From Acidobacteriota bacterium (GTDB lineage: Bacteria; Acidobacteriota; UBA6911; RPQK01; DATIPO01), in the NCBI GenBank assembly GCA_035471785.1, contig DATIPQ010000013.1, positions 1 through 58,671 of the forward strand: DNA of 58,671 nucleotides. The letters run 5' to 3'. Below, piece after piece: positions 17,244-26,153 of this stretch (within the stretch, counting starts at the first letter, position 1; each line of letters begins with the position of its first letter). The notes beneath the pieces are model-generated. The model made no database searches, was not told where the DNA came from, and saw nothing but the letters and a program-made list of their open reading frames with translations. Position numbers and translations under genes: made by a program.

Positions 17244-18851
17244 CTAAGTTCTCTTGTTGGCCAGTTGGGTGCGGTGGAAGGCTTGCAGGTAGAGCTTTTC
17301 CATCCACTGGATGAGGCGGATTTCGGGCATGAAGGCGAAGAAGCGGTACTTGAGGCGCAGGCGCAGGATCTTGTAGTAGAGGGCGTAGATGCCCATCATG
17401 ACCGGCTTGAAGCGGTTGTTGCAGAAGCGTTCGAAGGCCTTGCGCTCGAAGAACTTGCTCATCACGTTGACTTTGGTGACGAAGTGCTTCTGGTCTTCGC
17501 TGAGGAAGGGATTGTTGTTCTTGGCGAAGTGAAAGTGGCTCCACTCCTCCAAAGTCTCGGGCATCTTCATGCCGTAAACCAGCTTGGCCTTGTCGTAGAG
17601 GGTGGTGCCCGGATAGGGCGTATAGATGGCCACCGGAGCCACCCCGGCGTTGGAATTGGCCGACATCAGCTCGAACATGAAGTCGACCGTTTCCAGCGTT
17701 TCCCTGCGGTCCTCGTTGGGGAAGCCGGCCATGAATCCGTACTTGACGTAAACGTCCGAACCCGAGAGAAGCTGGTTGACCTCGCGCACCTGATCGAGGG
17801 TGTTGCGCTTCATGATTTCCTTGAGGCGTCCTTCGGAGCCCGACTCGATGCCCACCCAGAGTTCCTTGAATCCGGCCTTGTAGAGCTTGTCGATCATGGC
17901 TGGAGAGCGCTTGTGCAGGTAGTCGATGCGGCAGGGGACCTGAATGAGCAGTCCCAGGTCGCGCTCGATCAGCTCGTCGCAGATGGCCTCCACGCGTCCC
18001 GGATGGCCGAAGAAGTAGTCGTCCTCGACGAAGATGGCCTTGACGCCATAGCGGTTGACCACGTACTCGATGTCGGAGACCACCCTCTCAGCCGAGAAAT
18101 AGCGGAAGCGGCGCTCGTTGAACTTGAGGTTGTAGCAGAACTCGCAGTCGTAGGGGCATCCCCGCGAGGTGACGATCTGCAACTGGCGCTGCCCTGTGGA
18201 AGGAGCCGTGGTGAAGTAGTGCTCCATGTCGATGAGGTCGTAGTCGGGAGGCGGGATGACGTCGAGTTCCTCGATGAGCGGACGCCCCGGCGTGAAGCGC
18301 AGCTTGCCGTCCTCTTTGTAGCCCAGGCCCCGGATGGCGGCCAGGTCGCCGGCGTCGGGACCGCCCTGACGGCGCAGGGCGTCGGCCAGTTCGATAAGGG
18401 TGATCTCGCCCTCGCCCAACACCACGTAGTCGCACAGTTCGTCCTTGAGGGTGGAGTCGGGGCACAGGGTGGGGTGGACGCCTCCCCACACCAGAGGAAC
18501 CCGGGGGTCGACGTCGCGCACGGCGCGGGCGGCCTTGAGTCCGCCGCGGATCTGCAATCCGGTCATGGAGGAGACGCCGACCAGCACCGGCTTTTCCCGT
18601 TCGATGGAGCGGCGCACGTCTTCGGCGAAGTTGGTGGTAAGCCGCTCGTCGATCAGTTCCACCCGATAGCCGGCGGGCTTGAGGACGGCGCTCAGGTAGA
18701 GAGCCGACAGCGGCAGTCCCACGTTGATGCCGGCTACGTCCATCCCCGTCACCGGATAGACGATCAAGATCTTGCCCAGGTCGCGCTTTTCCCGGCGCAG
18801 CCAGGGGAGGTTCTGAGGCGTGTTTTCCTGCAGCGGCTTGCTGAAATCCAT
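17244..18851 (-). CDS. Cobalamin-binding radical SAM enzyme (BchE/HpnJ-like)
   Basis: The 535-residue product has an N-terminal B12-binding-type domain (residues ~27-160, with WGGVHPT and VVLGEGE) and a radical SAM core with cysteines C232, C236 and C239 in SRGCPYDCEFCYN. The C-terminal ~130 residues are basic and aromatic-rich. Class B radical SAM enzymes of this type methylate or rearrange unactivated carbons, often on lipids, tetrapyrroles or antibiotics. The B12 domain lacks an obvious DxHxxG base-off motif, which is usual for this class. It is the last gene of a four-gene radical SAM operon, 39 bases after 18891. Substrate is unknown. Confidence 0.9.
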   Translation of the reverse strand: MDFSKPLQENTPQNLPWLRREKRDLGKILIVYPVTGMDVAGINVGLPLSALYLSAVLKPAGYRVELIDERLTTNFAEDVRRSIEREKPVLVGVSSMTGLQIRGGLKAARAVRDVDPRVPLVWGGVHPTLCPDSTLKDELCDYVVLGEGEITLIELADALRRQGGPDAGDLAAIRGLGYKEDGKLRFTPGRPLIEELDVIPPPDYDLIDMEHYFTTAPSTGQRQLQIVTSRGCPYDCEFCYNLKFNERRFRYFSAERVVSDIEYVVNRYGVKAIFVEDDYFFGHPGRVEAICDELIERDLGLLIQVPCRIDYLHKRSPAMIDKLYKAGFKELWVGIESGSEGRLKEIMKRNTLDQVREVNQLLSGSDVYVKYGFMAGFPNEDRRETLETVDFMFELMSANSNAGVAPVAIYTPYPGTTLYDKAKLVYGMKMPETLEEWSHFHFAKNNNPFLSEDQKHFVTKVNVMSKFFERKAFERFCNNRFKPVMMGIYALYYKILRLRLKYRFFAFMPEIRLIQWMEKLYLQAFHRTQLANKRT

Positions 18852-18890
18852 CGTTAGGTTCCTATTATAGCCGAGCGCGCCGGCCCGTCT

Positions 18891-19844
18891 TCATCGCATC
18901 AGCCAGTTCTTGTAAGCCCTCTCGGCAGCACCCGTCAGTCCGGGGAGGGTGCGGTGCATGTAAGGACGGATCCGCACCAGCGGCGCCGCCCACTTGGGGT
19001 GATTGAGATAATCGCAGTCGCCGCAGATTTTGAGCTTCTCGAAATCGCGCTGGTAAAGCTGGCGGCGGCGGGCGTTCATTTCCTCTGAATGCCACACCCG
19101 GTAAATACTGTTCTCGGTGACGTCTCCCACTGCATAGTCGGCCTCGGAGTCAAAGCAGCACAACGCCACCCGACCGTCGGCCAGGATGGTGATGTAATGG
19201 TAGAGGCGCTCGCAGAAGTTGACCTTGTGGGGCGTGCGTCCGTTGTTGTCGAGCTTGCCGCCCCAGTTGAAATAAACCGAGTAGCGCACTTCGTCGGCCT
19301 CTTTCCAAACCTCTCTGAAAAGCTCCCTTTCCGACTTGTTCTCCTCCACAGTGACCATGGCGATGGACACTTTGGGATCGCTTTTGCCCATCTCGTCGCG
19401 GCGGCGGATGAAGTTGAGCACGTTGGAGCGCACCTGGTCCCACTTGAGGTTGATGCGGATCTTCTCGAAGGTCTCCTTGGTGGCCCCGTCGATGGAGACG
19501 ATGAGGCTGTCCACAAGATCGTCTTCCAGAAGTTCCTCGGTGATCTCGGGGGAGAGCTTCGATCCGTTGGTGGTCAGGTTGATGTGGGTCTCAGGCGAAG
19601 CCTTGCGCATGTAGCGGAAGTAATCCGTCACTCCCGGGACCAGCAGAGACTCCCCGTGCAGGTAGGGGAGGAACTTGCGGGCCTTGCGGCGCCCGCACTC
19701 ATCCGCGATGCGCTGAAAGAGCTCTTCAGACATGATGGCCCGTTTGCGCTTCATGGCGGGCGTGGCGCAAATCGTGCAGCGCGCGTTGCAGATGTTGGTC
19801 AGCTCCACGTAGACGTGGTCCGGAAAGTCGGGGTAACGGTACAT
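18891..19844 (-). CDS. SPASM-type radical SAM protein
   Basis: From ATG 19844 the product is 317 residues, with the cluster motif C19, C23, C26 (CNARCTIC) close to the N-terminus. Further cysteines lie in NFCERLYHY, VALCCFDSE and ICGDCDY, spaced like a SPASM auxiliary cluster. An alternative TTG at 19877 directly follows the upstream stop and would add 11 residues. AAGGAG lies between the two starts, so the exact start is uncertain. SPASM enzymes act on peptides, sugars or other small substrates. It sits between the two B12-type enzymes in the operon, which suggests a shared pathway. No precursor-peptide gene is visible nearby. Confidence 0.88.
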   Translation of the reverse strand: MYRYPDFPDHVYVELTNICNARCTICATPAMKRKRAIMSEELFQRIADECGRRKARKFLPYLHGESLLVPGVTDYFRYMRKASPETHINLTTNGSKLSPEITEELLEDDLVDSLIVSIDGATKETFEKIRINLKWDQVRSNVLNFIRRRDEMGKSDPKVSIAMVTVEENKSERELFREVWKEADEVRYSVYFNWGGKLDNNGRTPHKVNFCERLYHYITILADGRVALCCFDSEADYAVGDVTENSIYRVWHSEEMNARRRQLYQRDFEKLKICGDCDYLNHPKWAAPLVRIRPYMHRTLPGLTGAAERAYKNWLMR

Positions 19845-19877
19845 GTCGGCCTTGGAAAGATTTCTCCTTGGTTGCAA

Positions 19878-21323
19878 TTAGTTGATGCGCGATCCGGCCG
19901 ATTCCCTCTGCAGGAACTGGGGCAGGAAGTTGCGCTCGATGGCCTTGAGGTATTTCATTCCCGAACGCACCGAGAAGAGCTTGGGCAGCATGCGCAAAAA
20001 GCGCATGCGGCTGAGGAAGAAAAGCAGATAGGCCCTGCGCTGCCACCTCTTGAGGCCTTGAAAGTCGAATTCGTCGGAGCGGATCATGGGCACTTCGCGC
20101 AGATGATCGATCTTGCGGTTGTGGTCCTGCATGCCCATCCGCTCCACCTGGCGGCTCAATTCGGTGCCGGCATAAGGGATCACCAGCGAGAAGAGGGCCT
20201 CGTCGAAATCGCTGCGGCAGGCGAAGCGTATCGTCATCTTGATCTCTTCCACCGTCTCGGTGGGAAAGCCGATCATGAAGAATCCCATGGTGCGGATGCC
20301 GTACTTGCGGCACCAGGAGAGCACGTCGGGCAGCAGGTAGTGCTTGAGGTACTTGCGGCTGACGCTCTGGATGCGCGGCGAGGCCGATTCCACGGCGATG
20401 GCCATGTAGTGGGTTCCCGCGGCGGCCAGCTTCTGGATCAGCTCCTCGTCCAGCCGCTCCAGCCGTACGCCGTTGCCGAACTGGATGGCGATCTTCATTC
20501 CCTCTTCCACGATCATGTCGCAGATGCGCTTGGCGCGGTCCATGTCGAAGTTGAAGATGTCGTCTTCGATCATGAACTCGCGGATGTCGTACTCGTTGTA
20601 GAGCAGGCGCATTTCGGAGAGCACGTGCTCGGGACTGCGGGCACGAAACTTCTTTCCGAACAGGTCATGGCAGTAGCTGCAATGCCAGGGGCAGCCCCGG
20701 CTGGTAAAGACCTGTATGGCCCGCTTGTACTTGGGGGTATAGCGGGCCGACTCGGCGGTGGCGTAAGCGTCCAGATCGAGCAGGTCATAGGCCGGCAAGG
20801 GGATGTCGTCGGGATCGGAAACGAAGGTGCGGGGCTGATTGCGCACGGGCCTGCCCTGCTCGTCCTTGTAGGCCAATCCGGCCACGCGGCTCCAGTCGCG
20901 CCGCCCTTGGGGCAGCGTCAGCATGGTCAGGAACTCCTCGAAGGTATCCTCCCCCTCGGCCATGCACACGAAGTCGCAGTAGCCTTGGGCCACCACTTCT
21001 TCGGTGACGATGGTGGGATGCTGTCCTCCGAAAATGGTGACGATCTCGGGACGGCGCTCCTTCAGCTTGCGGGCGGCCTTCTCCGAGCCTTCGAATTCGG
21101 CGGTCATGCAGGAGAAGCCGGCTACATGCCACCGGCGCTCCTCCAGCTTGTCGAAGAGCGCCTGATCGGCGTCGCCTTCCAGGGCCAGGTCGATGATCTC
21201 CACGTAGTGACCGTTGCGCCGCGCGATGGGGGCGATGTAAGCCAGACCGATAGGGATGCCCAATATCATGTCCATGAAAGTGGGCTTGGCCCTGATCAGC
21301 AGCACGTTGAGTTCTTTGCTCAT
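19878..21323 (-). CDS. Cobalamin-binding radical SAM enzyme, second copy
   Basis: From ATG 21323 (AGGAG seven bases upstream) the product is 481 residues; a longer frame to 21596 lies inside the upstream gene. The N-terminal B12-type domain spans ~5-135 (LGIPIGLAYIAP, FGGQHPT, MAEGED) and the radical SAM core has C211, C215 and C218 in SRGCPWHCSYCHD. GFFMIGFPTET is the typical strand near the end of the barrel. It is related to the 17244-18851 enzyme by architecture but quite divergent, so the two probably do different steps. Confidence 0.9.
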   Translation of the reverse strand: MSKELNVLLIRAKPTFMDMILGIPIGLAYIAPIARRNGHYVEIIDLALEGDADQALFDKLEERRWHVAGFSCMTAEFEGSEKAARKLKERRPEIVTIFGGQHPTIVTEEVVAQGYCDFVCMAEGEDTFEEFLTMLTLPQGRRDWSRVAGLAYKDEQGRPVRNQPRTFVSDPDDIPLPAYDLLDLDAYATAESARYTPKYKRAIQVFTSRGCPWHCSYCHDLFGKKFRARSPEHVLSEMRLLYNEYDIREFMIEDDIFNFDMDRAKRICDMIVEEGMKIAIQFGNGVRLERLDEELIQKLAAAGTHYMAIAVESASPRIQSVSRKYLKHYLLPDVLSWCRKYGIRTMGFFMIGFPTETVEEIKMTIRFACRSDFDEALFSLVIPYAGTELSRQVERMGMQDHNRKIDHLREVPMIRSDEFDFQGLKRWQRRAYLLFFLSRMRFLRMLPKLFSVRSGMKYLKAIERNFLPQFLQRESAGSRIN

Positions 21324-21331
21324 CGCTTCTC

Positions 21332-22348
21332 CTAGCGATCTCGGAAGGCCGGAATCTTGTAGAAAAGCGCCATCTTTTCCATCTTGGGAATCCACTGGCG
21401 CACTTTGAACATGTCCACCATGAAGGTGCCCAGAATGACAGGCAGCACGGGATTGGGCGCGTGGCAGTTGGCGCAGTCTGGGTAGTCCCGCAAATCGCCG
21501 TCCAGATGGGCTTGACGGATGCGCTGCATTTTGGGCGAGTTCCACAGTTCCTGTATCGACTGATTCTTGACGTTGCCGAAGGGTTCGCTGCGCCACATGT
21601 GGCAGCAGGGGAAAAAGTCGCCGTCGTACTTGACGGTGGGCGGACCCTGCCAGAGCTGGTAGCAGGGATTGCGTCGCCGGTCGTGCTGGATGCGCTCTTC
21701 AAGCGCCACCTCTTCGATGACGATCTCGTCTTCTTTGATGCGGATCTCGTCGATGCCTTCCAGATCCCACATCTTGTAGAAGTCGCGGGTCTGGTGGGCA
21801 TTATCGGGCAGACGCACCATCTGCATGACTACGAAGACGTCCGACTCCATCTCTTTCTTGATTTCCAAAAAGCGGTGGATGTTGGCGATGACTTTTTCGA
21901 ATATGGCGTTTTTGCGGTACTTCTCGTAGACCTCTTTGGTGGTGCCGTCGAATGCGATGATGAGGTTGTCGAGTCCGGCTTCGATGAGCCGGCGGCTGCG
22001 CTCTTCGTTGAGCAAGGTGGCGTTGGTGCTGACCACCGTGTAAATGCCCTGGTCCTTGCAGTAGCGCACCATCTTGAAGAGGTCGGGACTCATGAGGGGC
22101 TCGCCGCCGCCCCAGGGAAAGACCAGTTCCGTGCGGCCGCTGACCTCGTCGATGAGGCGCTTGAAGAGGTCGAAATCGAAGTCGATGTTCTCGTACTCGC
22201 CCAGCTCGCGGGGACACATGGGACACTTCAGGTTGCACTTGCCCGTATTCTCGACGATCAGCGTCATGGGAAAAGCATCCAGGTCGCTGGTCCCGCGCAT
22301 ATAGCCGGTCACCAACTTCCAGCGGTTGTGAATCTGAGAAAGCTGCAT
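21332..22348 (-). CDS. SPASM-type radical SAM protein, first gene of operon
   Basis: The 338-residue product carries C38, C42 and C45 (CNLKCPMC) and a SAM-binding GGGEP motif (WGGGEPLM). The C-terminal SPASM-like part has NPCYQLW, FFPCCHMW, GNVKNQSIQELWNS and CANC. A promoter-like sequence lies 50-80 bases upstream (22401-22430). The downstream gene follows after 8 bases. Related enzymes modify peptides or cyclitol/sugar substrates; nothing in the window decides between these. Confidence 0.88.
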   Translation of the reverse strand: MQLSQIHNRWKLVTGYMRGTSDLDAFPMTLIVENTGKCNLKCPMCPRELGEYENIDFDFDLFKRLIDEVSGRTELVFPWGGGEPLMSPDLFKMVRYCKDQGIYTVVSTNATLLNEERSRRLIEAGLDNLIIAFDGTTKEVYEKYRKNAIFEKVIANIHRFLEIKKEMESDVFVVMQMVRLPDNAHQTRDFYKMWDLEGIDEIRIKEDEIVIEEVALEERIQHDRRRNPCYQLWQGPPTVKYDGDFFPCCHMWRSEPFGNVKNQSIQELWNSPKMQRIRQAHLDGDLRDYPDCANCHAPNPVLPVILGTFMVDMFKVRQWIPKMEKMALFYKIPAFRDR

Positions 22349-22400
22349 ATCGTGTCGAGTCCGATGCTTTTCGTTCGTTCTCTTGTCAGACCGAGTGACG

Positions 22401-22430
22401 AGTATGGAAAACGACTCCGCCGGAGGTCAA
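22401..22430 (-). promoter_or_regulatory. Putative promoter of the radical SAM operon
   Basis: On the minus strand a -35-like TTGACC (22425-22430) and a -10-like CATACT (22401-22406) are 18 bases apart. The expected transcript start is near 22394, leaving a leader of about 45 bases before the ATG at 22348. The rest of 22431-22612 shows no gene. Confidence 0.45.
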
Positions 22431-22612
22431 GACGTGACCCGCCGGGAAGCTGGAAAGCTTGACGCTTTTCCGCTCAACTGATCCGACAAGCGGCAGTGTA
22501 CCGTATTCGGCTGCCGGTCTGCGGGAGACTATGCGAATATTATCGCACTTTCGGCGATGCGTAAAGGGCGCATTACTGTCGGCCGATCGCCTTCCCTCCC
22601 AGGCGATTTCTC

Positions 22613-23338
22613 TCAGTTGATCCAGAAGTCGTCGTCGCGGCGCTTGGACTGGGCCGGGCGGTTGCGGTTTTCATAGACCTCGAAGCGCGAGCGCATGCGC
22701 TTGATCTTCCAGCGGTAGTAGGCCTGGCGGAGGCCGTTGGGCGTGAGCCATCCCTTCAGGTAGAGGAAGCCCACCAGCATTCCGCCCAGGTGGGCGAAAT
22801 GAGCGATACCGCTTCCAGCGTCCCCTAAAGAAGAGAAAAGAACCAAGCCGGCTGTCAGGAGCACGAAGTACTTGGCCTTAATGGGAAGGATGAAGTAGAT
22901 GAATATGGGCCGCTCGGGGAAGAGCATCCCGAAGGCCGCCAGCAGTCCGTAAATGGCTCCCGAGGCTCCTATGATGGGTATGTAGGATGAGTAGTCGACG
23001 GCCGCCGAGAGCAATCCGGCGCCGATGCCGGTGATGAAAAAGAAGCGCAGAAATTGACTCGAGCCCCAGTGTGCCTCCAGGGTGGAACCGAACATCCAGA
23101 GCACGAACATGTTCATCAGCAGGTGGAAGAAGTCACCGTGCAGAAAGATGTAGGTGATCCCCTGCCAGAGCCACAGATCAGGAGGCCAGAAGCGGGCCGG
23201 AACCAGGCCCAGGATCTGAATGATCTCAAGGCCGCCCAAGGCGGTCCAGATGAACACCGCCACGCAGGCGATGATCAGGTACTTGACCATCGGGGTCAGT
23301 TGGGGACCGAATCTGAAGCCGGTCTGGCGGTTGTACAT
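22613..23338 (-). CDS. Rhomboid family intramembrane serine protease
   Basis: From ATG 23338 the product is 241 residues with about six membrane spans. The rhomboid signature is present: FLHGDFFHLLMNMFVLWMFG (66-85), the GASG motif with Ser126 as nucleophile, and HFAHLGG with His183 as base. It should cleave membrane-protein substrates within the inner membrane. A frame upstream of 23338 runs into a TTCGAA-type repeat (23370-23405), so the longer start (23395) is unlikely. The basic C-terminal tail is typical of this bacterial subgroup. Substrates are unknown. Confidence 0.9.
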   Translation of the reverse strand: MYNRQTGFRFGPQLTPMVKYLIIACVAVFIWTALGGLEIIQILGLVPARFWPPDLWLWQGITYIFLHGDFFHLLMNMFVLWMFGSTLEAHWGSSQFLRFFFITGIGAGLLSAAVDYSSYIPIIGASGAIYGLLAAFGMLFPERPIFIYFILPIKAKYFVLLTAGLVLFSSLGDAGSGIAHFAHLGGMLVGFLYLKGWLTPNGLRQAYYRWKIKRMRSRFEVYENRNRPAQSKRRDDDFWIN

Positions 23339-23369
23339 TCCGGCAACCAGAATATCAGAGACGAGCCGG

Positions 23370-23405
23370 TCGGAGTTCGAAGCTCGACATTCCAAGTTCG
23401 AACGG
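23370..23405. repeat. TTCGAA-rich short repeat
   Basis: The stretch has repeated half-palindromic units (GTTCGAAGCTCGAC, AAGTTCGAACG) between metK and the rhomboid gene. Related stretches are at 4767-4812, inside a glycosyltransferase gene, and near 39650-39680. It looks like a small dispersed palindromic repeat family. No function is assigned. Confidence 0.45.
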
Positions 23406-23422
23406 CGGGCCCAAACGATCCC

Positions 23423-24586
23423 TCAGGCGGTAGCCGTTTCGGGCAGGCCGGCGGCTTGACGCAGGGCAGCGGCCTTGCCGGTCTCCTCCCAGGAGAACTC
23501 GGAGCGGCCGAAGTGGCCGTAGGCAGCCGTATTCTGGTAGATGGGCCGGCGCAGATCGAGAGTCTCGATGATGCCCTTGGGCGTCAACTCGAAGCTGTCG
23601 CGGATGAGGCGGCAGATCTCCATTTCCCCAATGCGTCCGGTGCCGAAGGTATCGGCCATCACGGAAACCGGTTCGGCCACGCCGATGGCGTAGGCCAATT
23701 GCACCTCGATGCGCTCGGCCAGTCCGGCGGCCACGCAGTTCTTGGCGATGTAGCGGGCCATGTAGCAGGCTGAGCGGTCGACTTTGGAGGGATCTTTTCC
23801 GGAGAAGGCTCCGCCCCCGTGACGGCCCATTCCGCCGTAGGTATCTACGATGATCTTGCGTCCGGTCAGGCCGCAGTCGCCTTGGGGGCCGCCCACCACG
23901 AACCGTCCCGTGGGGTTGATGTAGATCTTGGTGGCATCGTCGATCCATTGCTGGGGGGCCACCGGACGGATGACGTGTTCGGTGATCTCCCGCTTGATGG
24001 TCTCGTTGTCGACCTCTTCGCTGTGCTGGGTGGATATGACGACGGCCTCGAGGCGCAGCGGCTGGTAGCCGTCGTACTCGACGGAAACCTGGGACTTGCC
24101 GTCGGGACGCAGCCAGTCCAAAGTGCCGTTCTTGCGCACCTCGGTGAGGCGGCGGGTGAGTTTGTGGGCCAGTTCGATGGGCAGCGGCATTAATTCTTCG
24201 GTCTCCCGGCAGGCGAAGCCGAACATCAGGCCCTGGTCGCCGGCACCGCCGGGATCGACTCCCTGGGCGATGTCGGGGGACTGGCTGTCGATGCTGGAAA
24301 GCACGCCGCAGGTATCGCAATCGAAGCCGTACTTGGCGCGGTCATAGCCGATTCCCCGCACGGTTTCCCGGGCCACCCGGGGGATATCGATGTAGGCCTC
24401 GGTGGTGATCTCGCCCGAAACCACGATCAGACCGGTGGTGACCATGGTTTCGCAGGCCACACGGCCATTGGGGTCTTCGGCCATGATGGCGTCGAGCACG
24501 GCGTCCGAGATCTGGTCGGCCATCTTGTCGGGATGGCCTTCGGTGACCGACTCGGAACTGAAAAGGTAACGCCCTTTGGGTGCCAT
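23423..24586 (-). CDS. metK: S-adenosylmethionine synthetase
   Basis: The 387-residue product makes S-adenosylmethionine from methionine and ATP in the cytoplasm. The family signatures are clear: [19 protein letters not shown] near the N-terminus, the ATP-binding [12 protein letters not shown], and the glycine-rich [17 protein letters not shown]. Length is normal for bacterial MetK. A GGAGG Shine-Dalgarno lies ~8 bases before ATG 24586 and a good promoter lies at 24664-24692. I see no SAM riboswitch in the short leader. It supplies the cofactor used by the radical SAM operon nearby, although it is a housekeeping gene and the proximity may be chance. Confidence 0.98.
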   Translation of the reverse strand: MAPKGRYLFSSESVTEGHPDKMADQISDAVLDAIMAEDPNGRVACETMVTTGLIVVSGEITTEAYIDIPRVARETVRGIGYDRAKYGFDCDTCGVLSSIDSQSPDIAQGVDPGGAGDQGLMFGFACRETEELMPLPIELAHKLTRRLTEVRKNGTLDWLRPDGKSQVSVEYDGYQPLRLEAVVISTQHSEEVDNETIKREITEHVIRPVAPQQWIDDATKIYINPTGRFVVGGPQGDCGLTGRKIIVDTYGGMGRHGGGAFSGKDPSKVDRSACYMARYIAKNCVAAGLAERIEVQLAYAIGVAEPVSVMADTFGTGRIGEMEICRLIRDSFELTPKGIIETLDLRRPIYQNTAAYGHFGRSEFSWEETGKAAALRQAAGLPETATA

Positions 24587-24663
24587 GATGCTTTTCCTCC
24601 AATAACTCTTATCGAAAGACCGGTCGACGTCTTCCGCCGCGGGTCACAATTCCAAAGCTTGGG

Positions 24664-24692
24664 AAGCTAGCACAGGGGCCCCTCCCTGTCAA
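24664..24692 (-). promoter_or_regulatory. metK promoter
   Basis: On the minus strand a perfect TTGACA (24687-24692) is followed after 17 bases by TAGCTT (24664-24669), preceded by a TG element. Predicted transcription starts near 24657, about 70 bases before the metK ATG. Confidence 0.6.
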
Positions 24693-24731
24693 TCGCTGCC
24701 CGGGCCCGGACGCTCCCGCAGGCATCCGGCA

Positions 24732-26135
24732 TCAACGCCAACCTGAGCCGCCGCGCGGACGCAATGGCGACCCGCCGGGCTGTTGGGGCGCCTCCTTCAC
24801 CAGTTCCGGGTTGATGATCTCGACCGCCCTGCGGGCGGCGTCGAATCCGTAGCGCCTCATGTTGCGGGGATCGATCACCTGTCCAGCCGTTTCGCCCTTG
24901 AGCACCAGGTCGTCGTTGGCCGCAACCGCCTCCAAGTCTATCAGCGGGATGGAGAGTCCCCAGAACTCGTTCATGCGCTGGATGAACAGGTTGGCCACGG
25001 CGGCCTGGGCGGTGGCGTTGGGATGGACCCCGTCGAGGCTGAAGACGCCTCCCAGAAAATCGGTGGTGAGGGTGAATTGACCGGCCTGGAATCCGTTCTC
25101 GTCGACGTCGCGGATGAAGGAGTTGATGTCGACTACGGGAACGCCCACGGCTCCCGCGAACTGAGCGATGAAGCCGTTCATCTGGTTGGTGGCGGCGGTC
25201 ATGGTGGCGGCTTCCTCTGCCGTCAGCACCACGCTGGGAGGCAGCGGGCCGGGCGCCTGCCCGGTCAGGATGGGCTCGATCAGTCCCAATCCCAGCAAGG
25301 TCACGAAATCGCCGTCCTCGATGCCCAGGATAGGCCCGATGGCTTGGATGGGAGCGCCCACGATGGCTTCCACTTCCTGAGTGCTCTGCAGGAAGGGGAT
25401 GGCGGTCAGCTCGGGAATGTTGGCCACGATGATCTGAGCGTCGGTGAACATCAGCAGCGCGCCCAGAGACTGCTGGTAGGCCTGGCTGAAGACCTCGAAG
25501 GGAGTCACCAGCGAGGGATCGGCTTGAGTGGCGGCGCCCAGCACGTCGTTGGAGCCCAGCCAGTAGATGACGAAGGTCGGCTGCAGGCCAACGGCCAACT
25601 CGACCTGACTGACCCGCATGCGTTGATCAGGCGGCAGTTGAGGCAGGTTGAGCGGCAGCCCCAGAATCAGGTCGATGAGCGAATCGATTTCGGCCAGGCT
25701 GTTGAAGTCGGGACGGTCCGTCAAGCCGTCCAGAACGTCGGCGCCGCCGATTGCCAGATTCTGAGGCGTGATCAAGGGAAAGACGCGTCCCTGGCCGGGC
25801 GCCGGGATCACGTTGGTGACCGGCGGAAGGCCCGGTTCGACCAGTTCAATGGTGGGCCCGAAGAGCAGCGGGAGGAAGAAAAAGGCTCCCACCTGCCGCG
25901 AGATCAAAGCCGGGTAGGCCTCGATCTGGTCTTGGGTGTTGACGCTTCCGCTTCTGACGCCCAGAGTGAGGCTGTCTCCCAGCGCCACGATGTTGAGAAA
26001 GCTGGGCGGAGTCGGGTTCTGGCGCGGCCTCAGTTGGGGGGTCGCGGGGTCGTTCTGGGAAGGGCCTTGCTGGGCCAGCGAGAAAGCGGCCAGCAGAAAG
26101 GCGACGAGCGAAATGGATACGATGTTTTTCTTCAT
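24732..26135 (-). CDS. Secreted SGNH/GDSL-type esterase or lipase
   Basis: The 467-residue product has a signal peptide (~1-21, SISLVAFLLAAFSLAQ). The SGNH blocks are VALGDSLTLG (Ser55, block I), IGGADVLD (block II), WLGSNDVLG (block III) and DGVHPN (Asp368, His371, block V). It should hydrolyse esters in the periplasm or outside the cell. It lies 19 bases after the Oar-like receptor gene in the same direction and has a strong GGAGGG site. Joint transcription suggests that it processes an ester or lipid ligand linked to that receptor. The C-terminal ~80 residues after the catalytic dyad are not recognised. Confidence 0.88.
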   Translation of the reverse strand: MKKNIVSISLVAFLLAAFSLAQQGPSQNDPATPQLRPRQNPTPPSFLNIVALGDSLTLGVRSGSVNTQDQIEAYPALISRQVGAFFFLPLLFGPTIELVEPGLPPVTNVIPAPGQGRVFPLITPQNLAIGGADVLDGLTDRPDFNSLAEIDSLIDLILGLPLNLPQLPPDQRMRVSQVELAVGLQPTFVIYWLGSNDVLGAATQADPSLVTPFEVFSQAYQQSLGALLMFTDAQIIVANIPELTAIPFLQSTQEVEAIVGAPIQAIGPILGIEDGDFVTLLGLGLIEPILTGQAPGPLPPSVVLTAEEAATMTAATNQMNGFIAQFAGAVGVPVVDINSFIRDVDENGFQAGQFTLTTDFLGGVFSLDGVHPNATAQAAVANLFIQRMNEFWGLSIPLIDLEAVAANDDLVLKGETAGQVIDPRNMRRYGFDAARRAVEIINPELVKEAPQQPGGSPLRPRGGSGWR

Positions 26136-26153
26136 TTTCTTCTATCTCCCTCC

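Noticed and set aside
17088-18857. Plus-strand open frame opposite the B12-type radical SAM gene
   Set aside because: No recognisable domain and amino-acid usage typical of antisense frames; the minus-strand protein is a clear enzyme.
19089-21335. 748-codon plus-strand frame opposite two radical SAM genes
   Set aside because: It spans two real genes and their junction, which a true antisense gene would hardly do; no motifs.
24587-24731. SAM or SAH riboswitch upstream of metK
   Set aside because: The leader between the predicted +1 and the Shine-Dalgarno is only ~50 bases, and I see no conserved riboswitch core.
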